From a virus, in IMG/VR virus record IMGVR_UViG_3300005663_000064, positions 1-50,244 of that record: a stretch of DNA of 50,244 bases; one strand, 5' to 3'. Shown piece by piece: positions 17,976 to 26,178 of the stretch. The first letter of the stretch is position 1, and each line of letters starts with the position of its first letter. Position numbers and translations under genes: made by a program. The notes under the pieces are model-generated. The model searched no databases, was not told the DNA's origin, and saw only the letters and a list, made by a program, of their open reading frames with translations.

Positions 17976-20900
17976 TGCTACAACAAGTTATAAAAGAGCC
18001 AGATCAGTTCACGAAAGACCTGATTGCTAAGAGACAAAAGCAACGTAGCCAATTGCAACCTGATGCTTTTACTCAAGAGCTAATCGCTAAGAGAGCTAAA
18101 GCTCAACCAGATCAGTTTACTCGTAACCTTATTTCTGAAAGAGCTAAGGAAAATAATGAAACTGGTTTCTGGCGCAGAGCAGGGCAGAGGGCTATATTCT
18201 CTGGACTTAGCCTTGTCAAGGGTGTTCGTGAGGTATTCGAGCCACCCGAGAAGTTAGGCGAAGCGATAAAGGAAGCTCTGCCAAGTAGCGCAATAGAGGC
18301 TCAGGAAGAACAGAAAAAGGCTTTCGAGAGATTGCGGTCTAAGGCCAAACCAGAAGAAGCTAAGGGATGGAAGGATATAGCTGCTGATATAGTCGGTGAA
18401 GTTCCATCATTCTTCGTTGCTGGTGGTTTATCCAAGAAGTTAACTCAAAATATTGCTAACAACCTACTTAGACGTGGATCGCGTGGAGCGTTAACCTCGT
18501 TTGTATTCGATATATCGCAAGATCATAAGATTTCGCCTGAGCAAGCCGTTGCCTTTGCCGGCATAGATGCTTTACTCATTCCTGGTGCTAAGAAAACTTT
18601 CGATATACTTAAGCAGGTTAAACAGCTCAAGAACTTGAAAGTCACGGCACAGATACCAAAGAGTGCTGATGATCTATTCGGTGCTGCTGAAGGTTTAGTT
18701 CCAACTGAACTTGATCGACTTGGACTGGCTGCTAAGACTGCGGAAAGAGAACTCGCTGAGTCAAAGAGGCTGCTCAAGAAACCGGTAGTTACTAAGCCGA
18801 GTAAGGTAGCAACCAAAGGCAGGGAGGAATTAGAGGAATTTGCTGGGATAGGCCCGCCTAAAGAGAAAAGGGCGTTTGTAATCGAGTCTGAGAATGTGTT
18901 CAACGAGAAAACCTCAAGTTTCGATAACATCAGAACGGTTAAGATACCGGATCACGTTACCAATCCTATTGATAACTATAAGATGATAAGCCATAGTCCC
19001 GGTAGAAATCAGACTTACCTATCTGAGATGCACGCTGACATAGTGGAAGGCTTAGAACGGGTTGGTAATCGACTCACAGATAAGGAGCTTAATGCTATCG
19101 TTAAGGGAGCATATAGCGATAAGACAGGCCAAGTGCTGATGCAACAATTAGAGAAAGTTCCCAATGAGGTTAAGAACGACCTGTTTAAGAACCTCAGAGA
19201 GATGGGATATAGTAACCAGCAACTTGATGAGTTCGCTAAGACGATAAAGTTCGCTGATAAAGCCATCCCCGAAGTGGTAAAAGATGCTACGGAGGTGGTA
19301 TCACCTGAATTAAAGACGCTACAAGGGCAATTCTTTGCTACATTAAAACGTAAAGGCATAAGCACGGAAAGCCAAGAATATAAGGCTCTTCTTGAAGAAG
19401 GCTTAGGCATAAATGATCTAAAGTTTAAGGGTAAAACTGCGGTTGGCGAGACTCAGATGAGAGATATGATCAGGCGGGTCAACAGTCTCAGCGTAGACGA
19501 TGTGCCTCAAGACCGGCTTACCAAGCTGATCAACGGTGAGATGCCGGTGATACTTGGTGAGGACTTAGGCAATCAATCGTCTTCATCCTTCAGAGTAGCA
19601 AGAGTCATCTTCAACAAGGGGTTGACCAGCGTAGAGACGATGATGCGTAGGACAGGCCCTATAGGCAACCAGATAGCTGAGAGGATTCTTAAGTTCAAAG
19701 CTTGGAAAGATCGTACTACTCAGCAGGACTTGAGTGTCATCAAACAAGCCTTTAAGAAGTTTAACAATAAGGAAACAAGGGAGTTTATCAAGAGCTACGA
19801 AACCGACACTGTAGACTTCTCTAAGCCGAAGTTTAAGGATGCTTACGATCTCCTTAGGCCAGTGCTTCATGAGAAGGGCCTGAAAGCCGAGGAGTTAGGA
19901 TTCAAGATACGATCTACTTCAGGCAAGGGTGTAAGGCCGTTTACTCTCAAGGAGAATTACTGGCCTCACGTCTTTGACTTTGATATAACCAAGGCTACTA
20001 AGGGCAGAGAACGGCTGATCAAGCACTGGATGAAGAAAAACGGTGTGACAAGGGGTGAAGCTATGGCCGAACTCGATAAACTTGCCAAGCTCCGTAATTC
20101 CAACCTTGATCCTAACCTTGAGTTCGAGAGAGCGTTTAACGCTGGTGGCTGGCTTGGTGATCCTACGTTTGAAGGCTTTACCAAGCGGAAGGCCATTAGA
20201 GGTTTATCCCGTTATGTGGATGGTGCTAACAGGCGACTCGGGGAGGCTACCTTCTTCGATGCTGAAGGTAAGCGTGTTTTCGGTGAAGGATGGAAGTCGT
20301 TTAACGAGTTGGTTAACATGGTCGGCGACCGTGATAAGCAAAACCTGCTGGTCAAGGGGCTTGAAGCTGTCAGAGGTCTAAATTCCTCTGAGGTGGAGAA
20401 TACATTCCTCGGTGCGTTGAGGAACTACCAGATTGTGCAGAAGTTATTCTTCGCTACTATTCCCAATGCGTTCCAGAACGCTATTACTACTATTCCCAAG
20501 GTTCAAGGACTTGGCTTTACAAGAGGGGTCAAGGCTGTGATTAAGGGTGGATTCGATGCCTTTGCTAATCCCAACTTTGCAAGACTTGAGGTTGGAGCTG
20601 CCGTTAATCAGACGCTAAAGGATATTACGGGTATGTCAAGCCGTGGATTTAGTGGTAGACTGGCAAACATCTTCCTGAAGATAAACGGATTCTCTGCGGT
20701 TGAAGCGAGGAACAACATCGTTGCTGCATCTATGGGTAGAGTCTATATTAATGAAGCGTTCAAGGTTGTTACTAAGAAGCAAGCTACAGGGACTTTCATA
20801 GGTAAACGGCTAACCGATAGACTAATCTTCAATGCTAAGAAGGAACTAAAGCTATTCGGTATAAGTGAAGATGCTATTAAGAGAGGTTCGCTTGCCTCGG

Positions 20901-21451
20901 ACGAGATAGCTGAAGCATCATGGCGCATGGCTCGCCTTACTCAGTTTAGAGGCGGTGCTTTCGATATACCGCTATATGCTAATGGGCCGTTGGGCAAGTT
21001 GGCGTTCCAGTTCAAGACGTTCGCCTTCAACATTAACAAGCTGGCCTGGCACAACTTCGGCAAACCTGCTATGAAGTTTATGTCGACAGGCGGCAAGGAG
21101 GGAACACTCCTCCCGCTGACAACCTTCTTAGGAGCTTCGCTCTTAAGCGGTGAAGTCATCGCCTATATCAGATCAGAGCTTATATGGGGAAGGAAGCGAC
21201 CGGAAGAGGCTTGGAAGCGGATATTGGACGATCTCTTCTGGGCAGGATCATTCGGCCTTTGGTACGACATCTATCAATCACACTTCTGGGGAGGGGCAGC
21301 TAAGAGTGCGTTAGGGCCTACATTCGGAGATATCTTCGATGCTGAGAAGGCACTGCGGTCAGAGAAAGCCGGCAAAGAGTTTTTACGTAAACAGATACCA
21401 ATAATAGGGCAAACGCCCATAGGTAAAGAAACGAAACGGAGGACATTCTAA
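17975..21451 (+). CDS. giant internal virion / ejection protein
   Basis: 1158 aa, the longest gene, GTG overlapping the previous stop. The N-terminus holds three copies of a 12-residue motif PDxFTxxLIxxR (residues 9-20, 29-40, 45-56). A long helical body follows with Lys/Glu-rich segments. Hydrophobic stretches sit near 1085-1110 (TFLGASLLSGEVIAYI) and 1125 onward. Such giant proteins (T7 gp16 role) are ejected and line the trans-envelope channel. No lytic transglycosylase or protease signature was recognised. Confidence 0.7.
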   Translation: MLQQVIKEPDQFTKDLIAKRQKQRSQLQPDAFTQELIAKRAKAQPDQFTRNLISERAKENNETGFWRRAGQRAIFSGLSLVKGVREVFEPPEKLGEAIKEALPSSAIEAQEEQKKAFERLRSKAKPEEAKGWKDIAADIVGEVPSFFVAGGLSKKLTQNIANNLLRRGSRGALTSFVFDISQDHKISPEQAVAFAGIDALLIPGAKKTFDILKQVKQLKNLKVTAQIPKSADDLFGAAEGLVPTELDRLGLAAKTAERELAESKRLLKKPVVTKPSKVATKGREELEEFAGIGPPKEKRAFVIESENVFNEKTSSFDNIRTVKIPDHVTNPIDNYKMISHSPGRNQTYLSEMHADIVEGLERVGNRLTDKELNAIVKGAYSDKTGQVLMQQLEKVPNEVKNDLFKNLREMGYSNQQLDEFAKTIKFADKAIPEVVKDATEVVSPELKTLQGQFFATLKRKGISTESQEYKALLEEGLGINDLKFKGKTAVGETQMRDMIRRVNSLSVDDVPQDRLTKLINGEMPVILGEDLGNQSSSSFRVARVIFNKGLTSVETMMRRTGPIGNQIAERILKFKAWKDRTTQQDLSVIKQAFKKFNNKETREFIKSYETDTVDFSKPKFKDAYDLLRPVLHEKGLKAEELGFKIRSTSGKGVRPFTLKENYWPHVFDFDITKATKGRERLIKHWMKKNGVTRGEAMAELDKLAKLRNSNLDPNLEFERAFNAGGWLGDPTFEGFTKRKAIRGLSRYVDGANRRLGEATFFDAEGKRVFGEGWKSFNELVNMVGDRDKQNLLVKGLEAVRGLNSSEVENTFLGALRNYQIVQKLFFATIPNAFQNAITTIPKVQGLGFTRGVKAVIKGGFDAFANPNFARLEVGAAVNQTLKDITGMSSRGFSGRLANIFLKINGFSAVEARNNIVAASMGRVYINEAFKVVTKKQATGTFIGKRLTDRLIFNAKKELKLFGISEDAIKRGSLASDEIAEASWRMARLTQFRGGAFDIPLYANGPLGKLAFQFKTFAFNINKLAWHNFGKPAMKFMSTGGKEGTLLPLTTFLGASLLSGEVIAYIRSELIWGRKRPEEAWKRILDDLFWAGSFGLWYDIYQSHFWGGAAKSALGPTFGDIFDAEKALRSEKAGKEFLRKQIPIIGQTPIGKETKRRTF

Positions 21452-22026
21452 TGAAGAAAGTTATTTTAATCGGGTTAATCGTCTTGATGGCAACCAGTCT
21501 CATGGCTCAACAGAAAGCTGAGAAACACCGAGGCAGGTATGAGGTCTGGAACGAAGGTAGAGTTTTCCTTTACTCTAAAGGCACCGGTAGCGGTCTGGTG
21601 GTTCAGTCTCGATCCAACACTGATAACTGGACGTTTGATAATGGCGACACGCTCTTGTCCACAGTTATGAAGACTACGCCGGCTATCGGATGGCAGGGAT
21701 CGCTGACCACTGATTCAGATTCAGCAGTTTGTATTATAGAGATACTTTGCGCTACAGGCTTTGAACGCAACGAGGAGGATGTGCCGGATAGCCAGTTTAT
21801 TCCTACGGGGTGGATTGGCACTAATGCCGGCGGTCACATGTACTACTCATCATTCGTAGATGACGCTACACCTGACAGTGTTACGGCTACCGGATGGAAG
21901 AATCCTATATCGCTTCCCTTACCCGTAAGCTCTTTGTGGAGGATACGAGTCAGGGCTATCACCACGAGTGAGAAGGTCGGCACGCTGACGTTGAAGCAAA
22001 GACGAACCAGCTATATAGCTAATTAG
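21451..22026 (+). CDS. secreted protein, unknown
   Basis: 191 aa. Signal peptide MKKVILIGLIVLMATSLMAQ (1-20) with basic start, hydrophobic core and probable cleavage after Ala19 or Gln20. The mature part is beta-rich (FLYSKGTGSGLVVQSRSN; SLWRIRVRAITTSEKVGTLTL). It overlaps the ejection gene stop (TAATG) and is the first of three consecutive genes with such signals. A phage late gene with a cleavable signal suggests an envelope or lysis function rather than a capsid part. Confidence 0.65.
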   Translation: MKKVILIGLIVLMATSLMAQQKAEKHRGRYEVWNEGRVFLYSKGTGSGLVVQSRSNTDNWTFDNGDTLLSTVMKTTPAIGWQGSLTTDSDSAVCIIEILCATGFERNEEDVPDSQFIPTGWIGTNAGGHMYYSSFVDDATPDSVTATGWKNPISLPLPVSSLWRIRVRAITTSEKVGTLTLKQRRTSYIAN

Positions 22027-22035
22027 GAGGCAACG

Positions 22036-23106
22036 ATGAAACGATTTATTTTACTTATACTGCTTTTACTTACTCCGCTGGCTCTTAAGGCTCAGGCCGA
22101 CAAGTTCACATTCTTTGACTTAGGCGGAGGTGTAATCGTTGGACTTTCTACTTCTGGTGGGATATTTACTTTTACCGGTAGTATAGTTGCAACTGGCGAT
22201 TTGACCCTTGGCGTTGCAGGCTCCAGCGAAATCACCCCAACACTCTCAATCATAGGCGATGCCGACAGCGATGCAGAGGATATGGATGACACATTCGCTT
22301 TGACTTTGGTTCCAACTGTTAATCCAATAAACGCTTTCTATAAGTTTTCTACCTCACAAGCCAAAGGTTTTTCTTTTGATGGTACCGTTGGAGTTGGACT
22401 ATCAACGGTACCCGGCTCTCAGTTCTGGGTTGAAGGTGGTTGGATTACCCACAATGCCGGAGCCGGTTCTGCTGGTCGCATAGATGTAATTGGGGGCGAT
22501 GGTCAACCTGCTGGAATTACTTTGAAAGCGGATAGGTTTGATGATAATGCTGACTGGTGGTCGATGAGTGCCTCTGTCGCTAATGTGTTTACAATAAATT
22601 CATTAGCCACAGGATCGGTAGTTCCATTAATTTCGATAACAACGGATGGTTCGACAACTCAAGAAACCTACGTAGTCCGCAAACACGTAGCTCTTTCAGG
22701 TGCTACTGACAACAGTGCCACAAACATCTTCACCATCACAACTGCTGATGAAACTGGTTCAGCAGATGGTGGAATGTATAGTGTTAAAGTTCATTTATCA
22801 GCAGGCGAGGCAACTGCCGCCAGTGGTGCTGTGAATACAGCATCTATGAGTCTTGTTGTCCATTGGACAAGAATTATGGCATCAGCAGGAACGGGAGCAA
22901 ATTCTGTTGTATCTGAAATAAGTCAAAGTGCTTCTGCTAATGAAGGAACAGGACAGATAACTGACATATTAGTTACAGTAACAGAAACAAGCGAATTTGT
23001 TCAGCAAGTTTTGGTAACTGTAAATACAAGTGGTGGAACTGCGGATGCTTTCGCTATGGTGGAATTAATTTACAGTGATTTTACAACGCCGCCGTCAATC
23101 CAATGA
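22036..23106 (+). CDS. secreted fibre-like protein, unknown
   Basis: 356 aa with TTAGGAGGCAACG upstream. Signal peptide at 1-20 (MKRFILLILLLLTPLALKAQ). The mature part looks like tail-fibre or adhesin material: Gly/Thr/Ser-rich beta repeats (GDLTLGVAGSSEITPTLSII) and a C-terminal beta domain with YSVKVHLSAGEATAASGA. The combination of export signal and fibre-like body is odd for a phage. It could be displayed on the host surface or could be a virion protein with a hydrophobic N-terminus. Confidence 0.6.
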   Translation: MKRFILLILLLLTPLALKAQADKFTFFDLGGGVIVGLSTSGGIFTFTGSIVATGDLTLGVAGSSEITPTLSIIGDADSDAEDMDDTFALTLVPTVNPINAFYKFSTSQAKGFSFDGTVGVGLSTVPGSQFWVEGGWITHNAGAGSAGRIDVIGGDGQPAGITLKADRFDDNADWWSMSASVANVFTINSLATGSVVPLISITTDGSTTQETYVVRKHVALSGATDNSATNIFTITTADETGSADGGMYSVKVHLSAGEATAASGAVNTASMSLVVHWTRIMASAGTGANSVVSEISQSASANEGTGQITDILVTVTETSEFVQQVLVTVNTSGGTADAFAMVELIYSDFTTPPSIQ

Positions 23107-23501
23107 TGAAGAAACTAATCCTAATATGCGCCATCTTGCTCTTATTCTCACCAGTAGAGGCTCAGAGCTTCAAATGGTATCCTGTAGAGCGGGATTTTCC
23201 CGATAGCAAATATGGGGAATTCTTTAAATATGACAAGGCGGATCACTTCGCTACATCCGCTTTGTCAGTTATGGTTATTCCGGCAAAGAAGTATAATCTG
23301 GACTTCTGGACAACGGTTGCCTTCGGTATAGGTTACGAGATATATGACGGCTACGATTGGCGCAGGTCGGGCGGGTTTAGCGTTACAGACCTCATCTTCA
23401 ACATAGCGGGAGCGATTACGGGCGTGTGGATTAAGGATCTATGCCACACTTTAGGGATTTACGTGTTAGTCAATAGAAACGGTATATCAATTAACTTCTG
23501 A
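23103..23501 (+). CDS. exported YfiM-like protein
   Basis: 132 aa. Signal peptide 1-21 (ends FSPVEAQ). The mature part shows YDKADHFATSAL and GIGYEIYDGYDWRRSGGFSVTDLIFNIAGAITGVW. This is the pattern of the YfiM/DUF2279 family of small envelope proteins (K.xHF.…, W/YE.yD…fs..Dl..N..Ga..G). Overlaps the gene before by 4 bp. In phages, proteins of this kind sit in or near lysis modules. Function unproven. Confidence 0.6.
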   Translation: MMKKLILICAILLLFSPVEAQSFKWYPVERDFPDSKYGEFFKYDKADHFATSALSVMVIPAKKYNLDFWTTVAFGIGYEIYDGYDWRRSGGFSVTDLIFNIAGAITGVWIKDLCHTLGIYVLVNRNGISINF

Positions 23502-23518
23502 TAACTTCTGAGGTTCTT

Positions 23519-23650
23519 ATGAACAAGTATCTAAAAATTGCATTGTGGGTCGTAGGTACGATCACTGTCATGGTCATACTGTTTATGATCATAATCGAAG
23601 GCTGTGTGGATTTAGCTTTTCAAGTCTTTAGTGGGAAGCAATCTAATTGA
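23519..23650 (+). CDS. 43-aa single-pass membrane protein
   Basis: Starts at ATG 23519 with TGAGG five bases upstream. One transmembrane helix (residues ~5-26, LKIALWVVGTITVMVILFMI) followed by a short polar tail. It lies in a run of small membrane genes at the end of the late operon, a typical holin/spanin position. Confidence 0.6.
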   Translation: MNKYLKIALWVVGTITVMVILFMIIIEGCVDLAFQVFSGKQSN

Positions 23651-23664
23651 AATGGAGTGAAAAA

Positions 23665-23925
23665 ATGGCTGAAGAAAAACGTGGAATCAGAGTATCGCCA
23701 GCGGTGATCTTGCAAGTTCTTCTTATACTTGGTGTCTTCGCCGGTTGGATTATGTCTTATTCAACACTCAAGGGCGATATTAAGCACCTAAAAGAAAACG
23801 TTACCAAGATTGAGATAAAATATGATACAATAGCGGCAACTCGACTGGAATGGATCGGTACTGTCCACAAAATCGAGGTTCACTTGGAAAACATAGACAC
23901 TCGACTTAAGGCTATTGAGAAATGA
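23665..23925 (+). CDS. membrane-anchored coiled-coil protein (holin or inner spanin candidate)
   Basis: 86 aa from ATG 23665 (GGAG 7 bases upstream). A single N-terminal transmembrane helix (~15-36, AVILQVLLILGVFAGWIMSY) and then a regular coiled coil (IKHLKENVTKIEIKYDTI; IEVHLENIDTRLKAIEK). That topology equals Rz-type inner-membrane spanins, but also several phage holins. Sits between two other small membrane genes. Confidence 0.65.
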   Translation: MAEEKRGIRVSPAVILQVLLILGVFAGWIMSYSTLKGDIKHLKENVTKIEIKYDTIAATRLEWIGTVHKIEVHLENIDTRLKAIEK

Positions 23926-24077
23926 TGAAGATATGGAAGATGGCAGCTAACTTCTTGACTAGCCGATTTGTGGGCGTGAAATTGTTTACAGTAAATAAGA
24001 CTCGATCCATTATGGATTGGGTGATAAAGATAATCCAACTAATAATGAACAAATGGAAAGGTAAAGACCATGGATAA
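23922..24077 (+). CDS. 51-aa amphipathic protein
   Basis: ATGA overlap with the gene before and 8-bp overlap with the gene after, so it is embedded in a translationally coupled chain. Basic and hydrophobic throughout (VNKTRSIMDWVIKIIQLIMN), which could be membrane associated. No family recognised. Confidence 0.5.
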   Translation: MMKIWKMAANFLTSRFVGVKLFTVNKTRSIMDWVIKIIQLIMNKWKGKDHG

Positions 24078-24309
24078 TGGATTGCTTGCAACATTAGCTA
24101 CAGGCATTATCACACTGCTTAGTGTCTTTAAGATATGGCACAATGTAGGGCAGGTGTTTAAAGCCATCAAGGAAGTGTCTGACGTTGGGACTACTCTTGC
24201 TCGGATAACCGCTGATCAGAAGATAACGGTTGACGAGATGAAGGAGTTGCAGAAGGAAATTGCCGAAGCCAAGGATGCCCTTAAAGGGATTAAGTTTGGT
24301 AGGAAATAG
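24070..24309 (+). CDS. small membrane protein, holin candidate
   Basis: 79 aa. N-terminal hydrophobic helix (LLATLATGIITLLSVFKIW, ~5-23), a second amphipathic helix, then a charged helical tail (VDEMKELQKEIAEAKDALKG). It is the last gene before the convergent terminator. Size and topology match small phage holins; not provable from sequence. Confidence 0.6.
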   Translation: MDNGLLATLATGIITLLSVFKIWHNVGQVFKAIKEVSDVGTTLARITADQKITVDEMKELQKEIAEAKDALKGIKFGRK

Positions 24310-24316
24310 CAATGTA

Positions 24317-24336
24317 AGAGGGAGGCGACTCCCTCT
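24317..24336. terminator. convergent bidirectional terminator hairpin
   Basis: AGAGGGAG / CTCCCTCT form an 8-bp stem with a GCGA (GNRA) loop on the plus strand, followed by ATTTTATT. It lies 8 bp after the last plus-strand gene and overlaps the stop of the last minus-strand gene, so it probably ends both transcripts. Confidence 0.8.
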
Positions 24337-24583
24337 ATTTTATTCTCCCTATTTCTCTTAATATTGCTTTTACCACGTGATCAGGCGTGTCCTTAATCAC
24401 ATAATACCTTCCCTTGTAGAAGAAACTTTCAACTGGACTATATCTTAACGCTTGTTGCATGAGCCTATCAAATTCTTCATAAGTCCAATGTGCTGATTCG
24501 GCAGTTGAGCTAACCACTGCCTCAGCTATGCTTGGAAATGCTGACAACGCTGGGATAAGTCTCATGAAGGTTCGCCTGTTCAT
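24335..24583 (-). CDS. small protein with Tat-like signal
   Basis: 82 aa. The N-terminus MNRRTFMRLIPALSAFPS has the twin-arginine arrangement (N-R-R-T-F-M followed by a hydrophobic core) and a plausible cleavage after AEA (20-22). The rest is a short polar domain (WTYEEFDRLMQQALRY; FFYKGRYYVIKD). It is the last gene of the minus arm and overlaps the next upstream gene by 4 bp. Tat export would be unusual for a phage protein. Function unknown. Confidence 0.6.
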   Translation of the reverse strand: MNRRTFMRLIPALSAFPSIAEAVVSSTAESAHWTYEEFDRLMQQALRYSPVESFFYKGRYYVIKDTPDHVVKAILREIGRIK

Positions 24584-24768
24584 TTTATCCTCTCCACTAA
24601 CTCCGCAATCACCTCTCTATATTCTTGGCCCGCTTGCTCGTGAGCTTGGGTAATGATTTTATAGTCGTTTATCGTCCTCTGCTGAATGATAATAAGGACT
24701 GCCAGAGCTACGATCACCGCTACAAGCACTAACCACCTTACTCCTTGCGCTACAACGCCTCTGGTCAT
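24580..24768 (-). CDS. single-pass membrane protein with coiled-coil tail
   Basis: 62 aa. Transmembrane helix at ~10-30 (VRWLVLVAVIVALAVLIII) and then a short charged helix (INDYKIITQAHEQAGQEYRE). The topology matches a small inner spanin or other membrane anchor. 4-bp overlaps on both sides couple it with its neighbours. Confidence 0.6.
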   Translation of the reverse strand: MTRGVVAQGVRWLVLVAVIVALAVLIIIQQRTINDYKIITQAHEQAGQEYREVIAELVERIK

Positions 24769-25127
24769 AGCTCCTCCAGTCTAATTGTAGGTTTGCCGAT
24801 TAGCCCTGAACGGATGAACTCAAATGCTTCCACGAACCCTGCGCTGAGCAGTTCCCTCTCTTGAGTAGCCTCCATTAAGAGCAAGATTACTTGTTCGTCT
24901 TTAAACACTCTCAGTTTTTTCTCTTTTTCTGAGTCAAGCTTTATTACATGGGTAACGGTATCCTGCTCCTTCACAGTGTTATATCGCTTCATCGCTACCG
25001 ATGCTACATTAGGTTTCTTACACACGGTGCAGATTGTTAACGCGGACTTGTTGCCTATAGACGAATCTGTTACATCAAGCTTCATCACCATTCCGCACTT
25101 AAAGCATATTCCTTTTCTATCTTTCAT
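24765..25127 (-). CDS. zinc-ribbon protein, unknown
   Basis: 120 aa. Two Cys pairs (CFKC at 8-11 and CTVC at 33-36) form a probable zinc ribbon. The C-terminal half is helical with DEQVILLLMEATQERELLS. Unknown function. Confidence 0.6.
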   Translation of the reverse strand: MKDRKGICFKCGMVMKLDVTDSSIGNKSALTICTVCKKPNVASVAMKRYNTVKEQDTVTHVIKLDSEKEKKLRVFKDEQVILLLMEATQERELLSAGFVEAFEFIRSGLIGKPTIRLEEL

Positions 25128-25140
25128 TTCACAATTCCCT

Positions 25141-25785
25141 TCACGGTTGTCTTTCGATAATATTTAATCTTGCAAATTCGCCATGATACTTTAACGCCCC
25201 TATATTGTAAGCAATTGCCGCCTCAATTTCTTTTTCAAAACAACCGAGTGATATTGATTTAAAGTTAACACAAATCAATGCTCGCCATTTTTTTAAACTC
25301 TTATGCCAAGAAACACCTTTATATTTAGATGTTCCGCGATTAGAAATCATGTTCATGTGGTTTTGAGAGTTGCTACAAAGTCTTAAATTGCTAATATTAT
25401 TATCTGATTTGACTTCGTTTCTGTGATCTACTTGTTTGTCTGGCGGTGCGTTAACGACCAGTCGTGCAACCTTTTTCTTGTGGCGCTTTCCGCCCGTAAA
25501 TAGATCGATGTTCAAATATCCTTTTTGATTTAAATATGGTTTTAGTTTAACTAGTTCACCGCTTGGGCGTCCGTTATACTTCTTGTTGCTCCAGACTTCA
25601 CCTAAATCATTAACAAAATAGTTCGGGAAATCTGGTATCGGTCTCAATTCTGCTTCTTTGTTCACGTTGTCACCATAAAAAAATCCCATCGAACACGGAA
25701 GGTCAGCAAAACCATTACGCCCAATGGGATTCATAAAACACTGTTTGCTTGTTTCCGTGCTTATAATATAATCGTTCATATCCAT
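25141..25785 (-). CDS. HNH homing endonuclease with NUMOD4 and AP2 domains
   Basis: 214 aa. Three domains in order: NUMOD4 (~48-95, RPIPDFPNYFVNDLGEVWSN), HNH (~115-145, QVDHRNEVKSDNNISNLRL with the catalytic His and Asn), and AP2-like DNA binding (~152-205, SKYKGVSWHKSLKKWRA, ISLGCFEKEIEAAIAYN). This domain chain is diagnostic of free-standing phage homing endonucleases. No strong ribosome site precedes it, and it interrupts a chain of overlapping genes, suggesting insertion. Confidence 0.92.
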   Translation of the reverse strand: MDMNDYIISTETSKQCFMNPIGRNGFADLPCSMGFFYGDNVNKEAELRPIPDFPNYFVNDLGEVWSNKKYNGRPSGELVKLKPYLNQKGYLNIDLFTGGKRHKKKVARLVVNAPPDKQVDHRNEVKSDNNISNLRLCSNSQNHMNMISNRGTSKYKGVSWHKSLKKWRALICVNFKSISLGCFEKEIEAAIAYNIGALKYHGEFARLNIIERQP

Positions 25786-25806
25786 AAAATCAACTAAATT
25801 TTCCCA

Positions 25807-26157
25807 TTACATTTCACTCCATTTTTTCATTAAGGTTTCAAATAAGATCCAGCGGAGAAACAGGAACCAAAGGAGGAGAAAACCTAAAATGCCCGCTGTC
25901 CTCAATTTATATGGTTTCGGTTTGTGGCCATCAACTTTCCAAATTAATACTTTTTGATACCAAATTTCATCCCACAATCTAACCGCAAACCATCCCGTCA
26001 AAACCGCAAAGCCAATCCACCAGTACTTCAGGAAATGCCATAGCCATTTATCGCCATACCAAGCGAAGTTTTGATAAAACAATATCGCATCCGTGACCGA
26101 GTTCGTGATTGTGAACAGAGTCCAAAACAGAAACGTTAAACTAAAAGCCTTAGTCAT
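25807..26157 (-). CDS. three-helix membrane protein, unknown
   Basis: 116 aa, Trp-rich. Probable transmembrane segments at ~6-27, ~40-60 and ~88-106 (TAGILGFLLLWFLFLRWIL). It lies between the HNH gene and the loader ATPase. No family recognised. Confidence 0.6.
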   Translation of the reverse strand: MTKAFSLTFLFWTLFTITNSVTDAILFYQNFAWYGDKWLWHFLKYWWIGFAVLTGWFAVRLWDEIWYQKVLIWKVDGHKPKPYKLRTAGILGFLLLWFLFLRWILFETLMKKWSEM

Positions 26158-26178
26158 CTTGCCTCCTCAAATGATTCA

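Noticed and set aside
21050-21068. Plus-strand TGGCAC-type sequence in the ejection gene
   Set aside because: -12 box reads CGGC instead of TTGC and it is inside a long coding region.
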